Positions 1 to 9,003 of a stretch of DNA of 64,000 nt are shown here, one piece after another. Below the pieces are notes generated by a model, which had not been told where the DNA came from, made no database searches, and worked only from the letters and a program-made list of their open reading frames with translations. Position numbers and translations under genes: made by a program. The DNA comes from Olivibacter jilunii (GTDB lineage: Bacteria; Bacteroidota; Bacteroidia; Sphingobacteriales; Sphingobacteriaceae), in NCBI RefSeq assembly GCF_900607235.1, contig NZ_LR027849.1:62001-126000 (forward strand), read 5' to 3'. Numbering within the stretch: the first letter of the stretch is position 1; each line of letters begins with the position of its first letter.

Positions 1-3000
1 GGTAAATCCATTACCCGGATTTTCCTCTGAACGCCAGCGGTTATTCAACTCCTTTAATCCGTTAGCAGTTCCGGCGAAGTTGGCATAAAAACGGCGGCCT
101 AAATGCATAATTTCGTTACCTTGAACACCTTGTATCAAAAAGCTCAATTCGAGATTTTTGTAGCGAAAGGCATTGGTGATGCCGAAGACATAGTCGGGTT
201 GGGGATTGCCCAGAATGGTGCGGTCGTCTACACTTAGTATTCCGTCGCCATTAACATCTGCAAAACGGAATTGCCCCGGCTTTGAATCGGCAAAAGAGGC
301 ATTCTGATCAATTTCCTGCTGATTTTGGAAGATGCCAATTACCTCGTAGCCATAGAAATTTCCCATGGGCTTTCCGATTTCGGTAATATGACTATTGGTA
401 AGCTGATAATTGCTGAATAGGGGCTCGCCACTGGGGCCGAGGGCCAGTACTTTGTTCCGGTTAAAGGACAGGTTGATATCGGTTGTCCATTTAAGGGCTT
501 TTGTTAGATTTTGGCTGCGCAGATCAAATTCCCACCCTTGATTCTCTACACGACCGATATTTTGGGTAGCTATGGTGTAACCGGTGAGTGATGGCACGGG
601 TACATTCAATAACAGATCGGAGGTTATCTTGCGGTAATAATCAGCAACGAAGAATAAGCGCCCGCCAAATAATCCCAGCTCCAGGGCTAGATCCAGTTGC
701 TTGTTCTTTTCCCAACTCAGGTTGGCGTTGCTTACGGTATTGGGCCCTAGGCCATGGGCAATGGCGCCGCCACTGCTGCCGAATACGTAATTGCTATTGC
801 TGAGTAGGCCAATATGATCATAATTGCCAATAAAGTTGTTGCCCGTAAAACCATAACTGGCCCGTAGTTTCAGTTCATTGATGGCAGTAAGGTTGGCCAT
901 AAAATCCTCTTGAGAAAGACGCCATCCACCTGAAAACGAAGGGAAAACACCCCAACGGTTGTTGGCACCAAAACGCGAAGATCCGTCTGTTCGAAGGGTG
1001 GCTGTAAAGAGGTATTTGCCAGCGTAATCGTAATTGAGTCTGCCCAGATAGGAGAGTAAAGACCACTCCAGCGCAGTAGTGCTAGCGCCCGAAACCACTC
1101 CTGCGTTGATCGTCTGTACCAAGTCGTTCGGGAAATTCGTGGCGTTGATACTAGCCATATCAGACCGCACTTTTTGTGCAGTAAAGCCCGCTAAAGCATC
1201 AACATGGTGATCTCCGAAGAATTTGTTATAGCTGAGGGTATGTTCAATTAACCAATTATAAGATTCCTGTGAACTGTAAGAGGCACTCGGAATAACCGGT
1301 GCCGGATTACCGTCGCGTCCAACAGTGGATGGGTTGAAGGTGTTAGACTTCATGTGTTGCAAATCGGTGCCAATTAGCAATTTGTATTTCAACTCGTCCG
1401 TAAACGCGTATTCCGCAAAAGTTGTACCCAATAGTCTGAAATTAGTGCGGTGGTTCACCAGCTCGCGGGCAACTTTTACGGGGTTTTCCAGACTGCTGAA
1501 TCCATTTCCGAGGGAGATGCCGGAGCTATAGCTTCCATCCGGATTATAAACCGGTAAATTTGGTGGCATCATCAATGCGCTCAACACAACGGCGCCATCT
1601 GCAAAATGGCCTTCTGCCCTAACAGGGTTGCTTACCGTGTAAGTGGGGCTCAGGTTTAAACCTATCCGGAATTTTTTTGAGGTATTGGCATCGAGGTTTA
1701 CGCGAAAAGAATAGCGCTCAAAATCGGAGTTTAGGATGATGCCTTCTTGTTTAAAATAGCCCGCACTGGTCAGGTAATTGACCTGTTCGTTACCCCCGGA
1801 GAAAGTGAGCTGAATATTATGCATGGGTGCCGTACGGAATATTTCTTTCTGCCAGTTAGTGCCTTCTCCGAGTGTTTCAGGATGCTGAAGCTCAGGTAAA
1901 ATTTGATAGATGGCGCTGCGCTCCTCATTGGGTGCATTGATGTCGCCGCCCATATCTACCCAAGCGTTGTTGCGCGAATCGACGATATAGGAAGCAAATT
2001 CCTGCGCATTCATCAGATCCATATATTTGCTTACCTTTTGCAAACCGGTATAGGTGTCTAAGTCGATTTTCATTTTTCCCGACTTGCCGCTTTTGGTAGT
2101 AACGATAATGACCCCATTGCTGCCCCTGGAGCCATAGATAGCAGTTGCCGAGGCATCTTTTAACACTTCTATCGATTGTATATCGCTCGGGTTGATGGAG
2201 TTTAAGGGGTTGTTGCTCTGGTTATAATTTGCGGTGATGGGGAAACCGTCAATCACATATAATGGCTCATTGCCAGCTCCGATAGATCCGGTACCGCGCA
2301 CCTTTACCGACAGGCCGCCGCCTGGCGCACCGGTTGTTTGCGATACTTGTACCCCCGCCATTTTGCCGGTGATGGCGGCATCCAAACTGGGAGCGGGTAC
2401 ATCCTGAATATCTTGAGCACTAACCGAAACCACGGAGCCGGTGATGTTGGTGCGCTTTTGGGTACCGTAACCTACCACCACCACTTCATTTAAGTCGGCC
2501 ACCTGTTCCCGGAGTTGGATTCTGATTTCCCGCTCGGCGTTTGCTACGCGCTCTTCGGTGCCATGACCCATTAAGCTGAAAACAAGCACGCTTTCTGCCG
2601 AGGGCACTTTTATACTAAACCGGCCGGATGCATCCGTGCTGCTTTGCAAACGCTCATTCTTGATGCGCACCGTAACACCGGGCAAGGGGTCTCCTTCGGT
2701 ATTTACCACAGTGCCGCTGATGATTCGATCTTGTACTGCCGAAGCCGCTTTTTTTATAATAATATTCTTATCCAAAATCTCATAGCTCAAGCCTTGGTTG
2801 ACTAGGGTTTGCTCCATCGCTTCCTTGATGGATACACGTAGCAGTTGTAGGCTAACGGGCTTCGTGTTACGGAGCATTTCGGCATCATAAAAGATATGAT
2901 AATCACTCTGCTTTTGAATTTCTTTAAATATAGCGGTGATGCTGGCGTGTTGCTTATGAATACTGATCTGTTGGGCATAGCTCGCGGCGTTGACTTTCCA

Positions 3001-3105
3001 TAAGCTGATACACAGGAGGATGAATGCGAGCTTCATGACAAGTATGGGTTTGAATAAGGCGTTTCTTTCCCATCTGCGGGAAAAAGCAGTATTTTTTTTA
3101 TACAT
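1..3105 (-). CDS. SusC-like TonB-dependent outer-membrane receptor with STN domain (C-terminus beyond window)
   Basis: The frame is open from an ATG at 3105 to the left edge (1035 codons), and the end of the barrel lies outside the window. An N-terminal export signal (about residues 20-44) is followed by an STN domain (about 46-97), a carboxypeptidase-regulatory-like beta-sandwich (about 126-200), the SusC signature around NEVVVVGYGTQKR (205-217) and a plug domain containing LYVIDGFPI (281-289). The rest is beta-barrel, ending here in the conserved RSEENPGNGFT region. Family knowledge: such proteins import glycans or other large substrates across the outer membrane with a SusD partner. SusD would lie to the left and is not seen. 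The STN domain indicates signalling to the FecR/ECF sigma pair encoded immediately upstream. The substrate cannot be inferred from this fragment. Confidence 0.95.
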   Translation of the reverse strand, partial: MYKKNTAFSRRWERNALFKPILVMKLAFILLCISLWKVNAASYAQQISIHKQHASITAIFKEIQKQSDYHIFYDAEMLRNTKPVSLQLLRVSIKEAMEQTLVNQGLSYEILDKNIIIKKAASAVQDRIISGTVVNTEGDPLPGVTVRIKNERLQSSTDASGRFSIKVPSAESVLVFSLMGHGTEERVANAEREIRIQLREQVADLNEVVVVGYGTQKRTNITGSVVSVSAQDIQDVPAPSLDAAITGKMAGVQVSQTTGAPGGGLSVKVRGTGSIGAGNEPLYVIDGFPITANYNQSNNPLNSINPSDIQSIEVLKDASATAIYGSRGSNGVIIVTTKSGKSGKMKIDLDTYTGLQKVSKYMDLMNAQEFASYIVDSRNNAWVDMGGDINAPNEERSAIYQILPELQHPETLGEGTNWQKEIFRTAPMHNIQLTFSGGNEQVNYLTSAGYFKQEGIILNSDFERYSFRVNLDANTSKKFRIGLNLSPTYTVSNPVRAEGHFADGAVVLSALMMPPNLPVYNPDGSYSSGISLGNGFSSLENPVKVARELVNHRTNFRLLGTTFAEYAFTDELKYKLLIGTDLQHMKSNTFNPSTVGRDGNPAPVIPSASYSSQESYNWLIEHTLSYNKFFGDHHVDALAGFTAQKVRSDMASINATNFPNDLVQTINAGVVSGASTTALEWSLLSYLGRLNYDYAGKYLFTATLRTDGSSRFGANNRWGVFPSFSGGWRLSQEDFMANLTAINELKLRASYGFTGNNFIGNYDHIGLLSNSNYVFGSSGGAIAHGLGPNTVSNANLSWEKNKQLDLALELGLFGGRLFFVADYYRKITSDLLLNVPVPSLTGYTIATQNIGRVENQGWEFDLRSQNLTKALKWTTDINLSFNRNKVLALGPSGEPLFSNYQLTNSHITEIGKPMGNFYGYEVIGIFQNQQEIDQNASFADSKPGQFRFADVNGDGILSVDDRTILGNPQPDYVFGITNAFRYKNLELSFLIQGVQGNEIMHLGRRFYANFAGTANGLKELNNRWRSEENPGNGFT

Positions 3106-3216
3106 TTGATGGTGATTTAATGAATGATCCTACGTTTTTTAAATCCAGGCATTTGATGCTATCGGTCAGGAGCGGTTCCAAGCGTTCCTGACTTTATGTG
3201 TCAATGCCGCTTCTAG

Positions 3217-4398
3217 TTAGGGAGACACGGTAACCCTCCTTCCTGTTATGGTAAATTTAACGGATCCTGTTTGTTCTATCGCATGCAATAGCTGTCGGAA
3301 ATCAGTATACCTGGATAATGTTCCGCCAAAGGTTTTACCTTTTAGATTTCCTTCATATACGACTTCTATATCGTACCACCGGGCCAAGGTATTCATAACC
3401 TGTTTAATGTCATCTTGGTCAAAAACAAAATAACCCCTGGCCCAAGCCATGATTTCGTCTGGATCTACCTCCCGAATAACGATGGGGTGCCCAGTTTCGT
3501 TACTAAGTGCCTGTTGTCCGGGGCGCAGTATTTTGGACTGTACTTTCAGACTCCCGGTAAGTAAAGTAGTGACAACATAAGGATCTTCCTGATATGCGCT
3601 AACGTTGAATGCCGTTCCTAAGACGTGAATATCGGTGCCTTTTGCTTGCACAAGGAAAGCTTGGTTAGGATGTTTGGCGACATCAAAATAAGCTTCACCT
3701 TGGAGTTCCACTTTACGTTCCTGCCGACCGAAGGCGACGGGAAACGTAAGGGAAGAACCGGCATTGAGCTGTACGCGGGTACCATCCGGTAAGGTCAGCT
3801 TATAATCCATTCCGATAGGGGTGGTGATGGTATGTAAAGCGGGCGATGGATGAGCCTTTGTGTCTTGGTCTTCGGTATAAATCAGCTGGTTTTGATCTCT
3901 TTTTACATGTGTGCCGGATTGAAAGGTCTGAACGCCTTCGCTGAGTGCATTAACAGGGATTTGATGTCCGTCTGATAGGGTAAGCATAACTTCTCTTCTA
4001 TCCGATGTAAGTGTATCTTCTTCTTGAGTTAGCAACTTTTCTTTGGCCGCTTGAAGTGGAAGGGGGGTATATTGCCTAACTAATAAAGTGGCGAGACATA
4101 CCAGCGCTGCTATGCTCGCGGCAATCAACCAGACCTTTGGTTTTTTCCTCCGGGCTTGTGTGTTAAGCTGTGGCGAAGTCATTATCCCGTGTAAGACACG
4201 CTCTGCATCCAATTTGATCGGGAGCTGCTGATTTGCTTGCTGCCAAGCTTTGTCAAATAAGTCCAACAGTTGCTCGTTTAATTGCGCTGTATCTGCTTGT
4301 TGTATATAGTTTACGAGCTCCTCGAATTCGGATTCGCTGATTTGCTCATTCATATAAGCCTTTAAAAGCGTAATAAATCTTTCTTCTTTGAAGCGCAT
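3217..4398 (-). CDS. FecR-family anti-sigma factor
   Basis: This 393-residue inner-membrane regulator has a cytoplasmic N-terminal part, a single membrane helix around residues 88-107 (WLIAASIAALVCLATLLV), a FecR domain around 190-285 (GMDYKLTLPDGTRVQLNAGS, GEAYFDVAKHP) and a C-terminal DUF4974-type domain (about 325-391) that contacts the receptor STN domain. It lies between the ECF sigma gene (68 bp upstream) and the SusC-like receptor (111 bp downstream), all on the minus strand. This is the classic trans-envelope cassette: substrate-loaded receptor to FecR to sigma factor, inducing receptor transcription. Length and domain order are normal. Confidence 0.95.
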   Translation of the reverse strand: MRFKEERFITLLKAYMNEQISESEFEELVNYIQQADTAQLNEQLLDLFDKAWQQANQQLPIKLDAERVLHGIMTSPQLNTQARRKKPKVWLIAASIAALVCLATLLVRQYTPLPLQAAKEKLLTQEEDTLTSDRREVMLTLSDGHQIPVNALSEGVQTFQSGTHVKRDQNQLIYTEDQDTKAHPSPALHTITTPIGMDYKLTLPDGTRVQLNAGSSLTFPVAFGRQERKVELQGEAYFDVAKHPNQAFLVQAKGTDIHVLGTAFNVSAYQEDPYVVTTLLTGSLKVQSKILRPGQQALSNETGHPIVIREVDPDEIMAWARGYFVFDQDDIKQVMNTLARWYDIEVVYEGNLKGKTFGGTLSRYTDFRQLLHAIEQTGSVKFTITGRRVTVSP

Positions 4399-4466
4399 CG
4401 TTATTGGTTAGCAGGGGACAGTTTTATCCCTTTTATATATAGATACGGATAAGGAAGGGGATCGAA

Positions 4467-5063
4467 CTAGTGTAAAAGGAAAAAAAATAAAAAAAAGATA
4501 GTGATATCATTTTTTGAAATAAATATCTTCATGGTTTTTAAAGCACTTACGAGGTGATTGCGTACGGTATTGCGGGATATTTTGAGATTTTTGGCGATTT
4601 CGTCATACGACAAACCCTCTAAGCGATTAAGCTGAAAAACAAGCCGTTGCTGATGGGGTAATTGTTTCATTCCAGCATCAATACATTGCCGCAAATCGTG
4701 TAGCAATAGTTGCTCTTCGGTGTGGTTGCTTACATCGTTCACCACGTATTGCAAATGCTCTTTCAATTTGTTTTCTGTAATTACTTTGCGAAAAGCATCG
4801 ATCGATAAACGTCGGGCGATAAGGTATAAGTAGGGATATAGTGGCTGCTGGCTGTCTAATTTATGCCGGTTCGCCCATAGCTTGATAAAGGTTTCCTGCA
4901 GGATTTCCTCGCTATGGCTTTGGTCTTTTAACAAGGCATAGATGAAACGATAAACAGCAGGATGTAGTTGCTCGTACAGTACCCTAAACGCGCGTTTATC
5001 TCCCGATTGGAGCGCAGTAATCAAAAGAGATTCATCCTTTTCTACGACTGATACTGGTTTCAT
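4467..5063 (-). CDS. ECF-type RNA polymerase sigma factor
   Basis: This 198-residue sigma-70 family protein of the Bacteroidetes ECF type has sigma region 2 at about residues 26-92 (YRFIYALLKDQSHSEEILQE, TFIKLWAN) and region 4 at about 130-185 with a helix-turn-helix (LEGLSYDEIAKNLKISRNTV). The C-terminus ends in a short hydrophobic tail (TIFFLFFFLLH), which is somewhat unusual for a soluble sigma factor. It is the first gene of the sigma/FecR/SusC cassette and should transcribe the receptor genes when released by the FecR protein. The start is an ATG with no convincing upstream alternative. Confidence 0.95.
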   Translation of the reverse strand: MKPVSVVEKDESLLITALQSGDKRAFRVLYEQLHPAVYRFIYALLKDQSHSEEILQETFIKLWANRHKLDSQQPLYPYLYLIARRLSIDAFRKVITENKLKEHLQYVVNDVSNHTEEQLLLHDLRQCIDAGMKQLPHQQRLVFQLNRLEGLSYDEIAKNLKISRNTVRNHLVSALKTMKIFISKNDITIFFLFFFLLH

Positions 5064-5088
5064 CTATTTATTTTTAGCTTTTCATTTG

Positions 5089-5385
5089 TCAGATGGAGCC
5101 TTTGATGATTGCTTTAATCATGCCGGGTTCATATTGGTTATGAGTGCTAGGTCTACCGTACAAACGTATAGAATTTAATTGGTATTTGCAATCCTTTGCA
5201 CAGCCTGTCAATAAAATGACCATATGGGCATTGATTGGCCATTTGCAGTAACCGCTGGACGTTAAATTCAATTTAAGTATGCTCTAAAATAAAATTCGTC
5301 TTCCTGCTTTCAGCTATTTTTATATAGAACCTATATTCTATTGCACGGAAAATTCTATTTCCTATGTAAGGTTGAAATTTCAAAG
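5089..5385 (-). pseudogene. Decayed, internally deleted copy of the 272-residue gene at 10329-11147 with its leader
   Basis: Positions 5272-5382 are about 80% identical to the leader at 11161-11271, which sits directly upstream of the 272-residue gene. Immediately after the leader in the minus-strand direction (about 5237-5259) the sequence can be read as VQRLLQMAN, matching VQELLQMAN inside that protein. About 650 bp of intervening coding sequence present in the intact copy is missing here. A 60-codon open frame (5271 to 5089) runs through the region in a different frame and resembles nothing. The simplest reading is an old duplication followed by deletion. I compared the two sites by eye. 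Confidence 0.6.
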
Positions 5386-5498
5386 GAATTAGCTCCACGC
5401 TTACGCAGTTGGATTTTGGAAGCAATAGGGAAAATTGAGAAGGAGGATGGAAGTTAAGATCGCTGTCAATTCATTTGGCATTGGTTTTCATATATCCA

Positions 5499-6047
5499 TT
5501 ATTCTTTGAACTGTTGACTGAATTTTTCGACGGCTGCTTCAAGTGCACGATTGGCTTCTATCAAAATGGCAGGCTCTATTTCTTTAGTGGTACTATAATC
5601 TTTGAACAAGGCCTGCTGTGAAGCGAACTCCAGATAGGCCATCACTTCTTCGCAATCCCAGAAAAAATCATAGATAAAAGCGACACCGGTATCTGCTGCA
5701 TCTTGATAGGTTGCCAATTGTTTCAGCAGAGAGAGCATCGGTGATATCTCTGTATAATTCTCACTAAAAAAAACAACGATGAATGTCCATCTTTCCGTAT
5801 TTTTGTCGTAATGCTCAACACCCCCGAAATCTCTTCCATTAAGCAATTGGTCGAAGACGGCACGGTTGTTCTGAACGCGATAATAGGGGAGGTCCGATAA
5901 AGGTTGTTTGCTATACATTCTTCGGCTGTCCCACCATTTCGACCAGTTTTCATCGATGCTTTGCGGCATGGGTTTCTCTTGAAAAAAGTGTTGAAGTTTT
6001 TCTTCTTTGATCTGGATGTTGATATAAAGCGAAGAGTATTCTGACAT
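5499..6047 (-). CDS. Uncharacterised 182-residue protein
   Basis: This single clean open frame starts at an ATG and has normal composition, with no signal peptide or membrane segment. It is rich in aromatic and acidic residues (ENWSKWWDSRRMYS, ERWTFIVVFFSENYTEISPM, FIYDFFWDCEEVMAYLEFA). A mixed alpha/beta cytoplasmic protein is likely, but I do not recognise the family. It is isolated between the decayed repeat copy and a non-coding stretch with a terminator-like hairpin. The call rests on length, codon regularity and absence of a competing frame. Confidence 0.65.
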   Translation of the reverse strand: MSEYSSLYINIQIKEEKLQHFFQEKPMPQSIDENWSKWWDSRRMYSKQPLSDLPYYRVQNNRAVFDQLLNGRDFGGVEHYDKNTERWTFIVVFFSENYTEISPMLSLLKQLATYQDAADTGVAFIYDFFWDCEEVMAYLEFASQQALFKDYSTTKEIEPAILIEANRALEAAVEKFSQQFKE

Positions 6048-6161
6048 GATCTAAAAATTAAATTATTCCGAATTTAAAGAAAAAATGGTTTACTCCAATG
6101 AACAACATCGAAGTAGAAACTGCAGCGCTTAACTTTGCTGAGCTCGCGCTGCATACCCTCA

Positions 6162-6307
6162 TATTTTTGTGTTACTTAAATTCAGGTAAATTTATACGAC
6201 TGATTATATCATATAACGATTCCGTTGATTTTGCCATACGCTATTCAACCCAAATATCTAAATTTAATTTGGTGATTGCTAGCCGTGTCCTGTACGGCTA
6301 GCTTTTT
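6162..6307 (+). ncRNA. Candidate short transcript: TAnnTTTG box followed by an intrinsic terminator
   Basis: TATTTTTG at 6162-6169 fits the Bacteroidetes -7 consensus TAnnTTTG. About 110 bp downstream, 6278-6302 forms a perfect 9-bp hairpin (GCTAGCCGT / ACGGCTAGC, 7-nt loop) followed by TTTTT at 6303-6307, a textbook plus-strand terminator. No recognised plus-strand gene precedes it. The only plus-strand frame, 67 codons at 6098-6301, runs into the hairpin and looks non-coding. A small RNA of about 130 nt, or the tail of an unannotated transcript, would explain the terminator. Confidence 0.3.
6278..6307 (+). terminator. Intrinsic terminator with no obvious upstream gene
   Basis: The arms 6278-6286 and 6294-6302 are perfectly complementary (9 bp, 7-nt loop), and five T residues follow on the plus strand. 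The minus-strand side lacks a T tract, so the signal works best for plus-strand transcription. Confidence 0.65.
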
Positions 6308-6327
6308 GGGAAGGTCGTTTGACTCAT

Positions 6328-6579
6328 TTACCTTTTTTTTTCGATAAAGCCCTCTAACGCAAAAGGCTTCCACATAATAATAGTTGGAACTGTTAAGAAT
6401 TCGCATAATTCTTCGCCAGTATATAAAAAAGTGGGTGTTAGCTGGGTGATGCCCTCGTACTGCCCGCAACCGAACAACAACTGTTCGATATCGAACAGCC
6501 TTGGTAAGGAATGGCCTACCAGTGTGCTTTGCAGCGTTTTCTTTACAGATGGCAGATTAATTGTAGTAGCATGGTTCAA
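6328..6579 (-). CDS. Possible 83-residue protein, doubtful
   Basis: An ATG-started open frame ends 11 bp before the divergently read permease gene. The product has no signal peptide or membrane helix and resembles no family I know. Against coding: another minus-strand frame covers part of the same DNA, and the stretch contains a perfect 18-bp palindrome. It could be a fragment of an older gene or chance. I list it because it is the only candidate in the interval 6048-6590. Confidence 0.25.
   Translation of the reverse strand: MNHATTINLPSVKKTLQSTLVGHSLPRLFDIEQLLFGCGQYEGITQLTPTFLYTGEELCEFLTVPTIIMWKPFALEGFIEKKR
6481..6498. promoter_or_regulatory. Perfect 18-bp palindrome upstream of the MacB-type permease
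   Basis: CTGTTCGATATCGAACAG reads the same on both strands. It lies 93 bp before the permease ATG, where a dimeric repressor could bind. It also falls inside the doubtful 83-codon frame, so a coincidental origin is possible. Confidence 0.35.
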
Positions 6580-6590
6580 TCTGTTTCATT

Positions 6591-8954
6591 ATGATCAAGC
6601 ATTACTTTAAGACCGCTTTACGTAACCTTTGGAGAACCCGTAGCTTTAGCTTTCTCAATATCTTCGGACTCGCTGTAGGCATTGCCACGGCATCGCTGAT
6701 TTTTTTATGGATTGAGGATGAAGCCGGGTACGATAAGGACTTCCCGAACAATGAAAATATATACATAACGAAATCGAAACAACCTTCGGGTGAAGGGGTG
6801 CGGGTTTTTGATGCCGTTTCAGGCCTTTTAAGTGACGCGATGAAAGCTGAAATACCAGGTGTTAAATACAGTGCACGTGCAGATTGGGGCAGATCTTTTC
6901 TGTTTACGAAAGACGAACGGTCGATTTACCAGAACGGACAAATTGTAGACCCTGAATTTATGGACATTTTCTCGCTTGAATTTGTGGAAGGGAACAGATC
7001 GAGTGCATTGGTAAGGCCTGATCAATTGGTTATCACACAATCTGCAGCTAATCGCATCTTTGGACAAGGGTCGGCGCTTGGAAAGACTGTACGCGTGAAT
7101 AACGATAAGCGTTTTGTGGTGTCTGGTGTGGTTAAAGATCTTCCGAGGAATAGCAGCATTCAGTTTGATTGGCTTATCTCATTTGAAGAGTTTGAAAAAG
7201 ATAATGCGTGGGTACGTGATTGGGGCAATTCGGTTGTGATGACTTATGTACAACTGGAACCAGCTGCCAGCTTAGCAAACGTGAACAAAAGGCTTTTTGA
7301 TTTGGTAAAACGTCAACCGGGCAATGAGCAAGCAAACATTCGAAACTTTCTGTACCCGATGGAGCGCTGGCGGCTCTACAATAATTTTGATAAAAATGGG
7401 AATGAACAGGATGGCCGTATGAAATACATTCGCTTGTTCAGCATCATTGCCTGGGTTATATTACTCATCGCCTGTATCAATTTCACGAATCTCACAACCG
7501 CCAGATCTGAAAAGAGGGCGAAAGAAGTAGGTATGCGTAAGGTCGCAGGAGCTCGCAGGGCTTCGCTGATCGGCCAATTTTTAGGGGAATCGCTTATCCT
7601 GGCTACGATATCGGCTTTGCTTGCTATGGTGTTTATATACAGTTCGATTGGTGCGTTTAACGCCCTGGTTGGAAAAGAATTAGTGATTAATTTATTCAAA
7701 CCAGCCCATCAGCTTTTTTTGATAAGCATTGTGCTGATTTGTGGTTTATTGTCCGGGATCTATCCTGCCTTTTATCTCGCCTCTTTTAATCCGATAAGCA
7801 CCTTAAAAGGGGCCAAGCAAAGGATCGGATCGGTGGGATTTATTCGCCGTGGTTTGGTAGTGCTCCAGTATGCAGCATCTGTCACGCTCATTATTTGCAC
7901 CGTGATCATTTTCCAGCAGATTCGGTATGCTAAGGGGCGCGACTTGGGTTTTGACCTTAGTCAGGTGCTGACAGTTCCTTTGCGAGGGGAGGCCGTGAAA
8001 CACTCGGATCTCATCAAGGAACAGCTGCTAGCAACAGGCCGTGTGGAAAGTGTAGGAGCGGGTGCTGGAAGTATACTGAATTTTGGCGTGAGGACCGACC
8101 TGGACTGGGCCGGGAAGGATCCCAATCAACAGATAGATATATTTTATTCTTGGGCGGATGAGGGCATTATTCCGGCCATGGGATTGGAATTAGTGGATGG
8201 CCGTAACTTTCACCCGAATATACAGGGAGATAGCAGTAGTTTCCTGGTCAACGAAACTTTTGCAAAGCTGATCAGCGCGGACGGAAAAGTTGCTGGCCGG
8301 CAGGTTTTCTGGGAAGATGAACCGTTCACCATTGTAGGGGTGGTAAAAGACTTTGTTTATAATGATGTTTATAGCCCAACCGCACCGGTATTTTTCCGTC
8401 CTTATACGGGTAACGGAGGGATGCTGAGTATTAAAATTAAGGCAGGGGCAGACCTCGCTAAAACAGTTGAACAGATCGAACAGGTCATGAAGGCCAATAA
8501 CAAGGAATTTCCATTTGAATATCAGTTTCTGGATGAAGCTTTTAATGAAAAGTTTAAATCCGAAATGCTCCTCCAGAAACTGGGCAGTATATTTGCGGTC
8601 TTGTCTATCATTATCTCTTGCCTCGGTTTGTTTGGACTTGCCGCCTTCACAGCCGAAAGGCGTACGAAAGAGCTGGGTATCCGAAAGGTATTGGGCGCTT
8701 CCATTTCTTCATTGATCAGTTTACTTAACCGAGAGTTTGTTATACTTATTCTGATTTCCTGTCTGGTATCATTTCCTCTGGCGTGGTGGGTAATGAACGA
8801 CTGGCTAGATAACTTTGCGTATCGTACTGATTTACAGTGGTGGGTGTTTGCTTTCACAGGATTAGGGGCTTTGATACTTGCACTCTTTACCGTGAGTTCA
8901 CAGGCGATAAAGACTGCTCTTACGAATCCGACAAAGAGCCTTCGAGAAGAGTGA
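6591..8954 (+). CDS. MacB/FtsX-type ABC transporter permease (orphan)
   Basis: This 787-residue inner-membrane protein is the large Bacteroidetes permease type: two fused halves, each with a MacB-like periplasmic core and an FtsX domain. The first membrane helix is near residues 20-43 (FSFLNIFGLAVGIATASLIF). The first FtsX domain is around 280-400 (EKRAKEVGMRKVAGARR) and the second around 660-780 (ERRTKELGIRKVLGAS). No ATPase or periplasmic adaptor gene is adjacent, so it probably works with an ATPase encoded elsewhere. Family knowledge: relatives export peptides, lipoproteins or drugs, or transmit stress signals mechanically. The start is the ATG in MIKHYFKTALRNLWR, which matches family starts. 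Confidence 0.9.
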   Translation: MIKHYFKTALRNLWRTRSFSFLNIFGLAVGIATASLIFLWIEDEAGYDKDFPNNENIYITKSKQPSGEGVRVFDAVSGLLSDAMKAEIPGVKYSARADWGRSFLFTKDERSIYQNGQIVDPEFMDIFSLEFVEGNRSSALVRPDQLVITQSAANRIFGQGSALGKTVRVNNDKRFVVSGVVKDLPRNSSIQFDWLISFEEFEKDNAWVRDWGNSVVMTYVQLEPAASLANVNKRLFDLVKRQPGNEQANIRNFLYPMERWRLYNNFDKNGNEQDGRMKYIRLFSIIAWVILLIACINFTNLTTARSEKRAKEVGMRKVAGARRASLIGQFLGESLILATISALLAMVFIYSSIGAFNALVGKELVINLFKPAHQLFLISIVLICGLLSGIYPAFYLASFNPISTLKGAKQRIGSVGFIRRGLVVLQYAASVTLIICTVIIFQQIRYAKGRDLGFDLSQVLTVPLRGEAVKHSDLIKEQLLATGRVESVGAGAGSILNFGVRTDLDWAGKDPNQQIDIFYSWADEGIIPAMGLELVDGRNFHPNIQGDSSSFLVNETFAKLISADGKVAGRQVFWEDEPFTIVGVVKDFVYNDVYSPTAPVFFRPYTGNGGMLSIKIKAGADLAKTVEQIEQVMKANNKEFPFEYQFLDEAFNEKFKSEMLLQKLGSIFAVLSIIISCLGLFGLAAFTAERRTKELGIRKVLGASISSLISLLNREFVILILISCLVSFPLAWWVMNDWLDNFAYRTDLQWWVFAFTGLGALILALFTVSSQAIKTALTNPTKSLREE

Positions 8955-8968
8955 CAACGTGGAGTCCA

Positions 8969-8992
8969 CCAAACCCTTTCTTAAGCGTTTGG
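8969..8992. terminator. Weak stem-loop between convergent genes
   Basis: CCAAAC at 8969-8974 pairs with GTTTGG at 8987-8992, with possible extension through one bulge, followed by an AT-rich run. It lies between the permease stop and the end of the convergent ATPase gene and may terminate the permease transcript. The short stem makes this a modest call. Confidence 0.35.
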
Positions 8993-9003
8993 GTGATTAT
9001 TTA

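Noticed and set aside
5089-5271. 60-codon minus-strand open frame taken as a small gene
   Set aside because: The DNA matches a fragment of the 272-residue gene in a different frame, so it is better read as decayed sequence.
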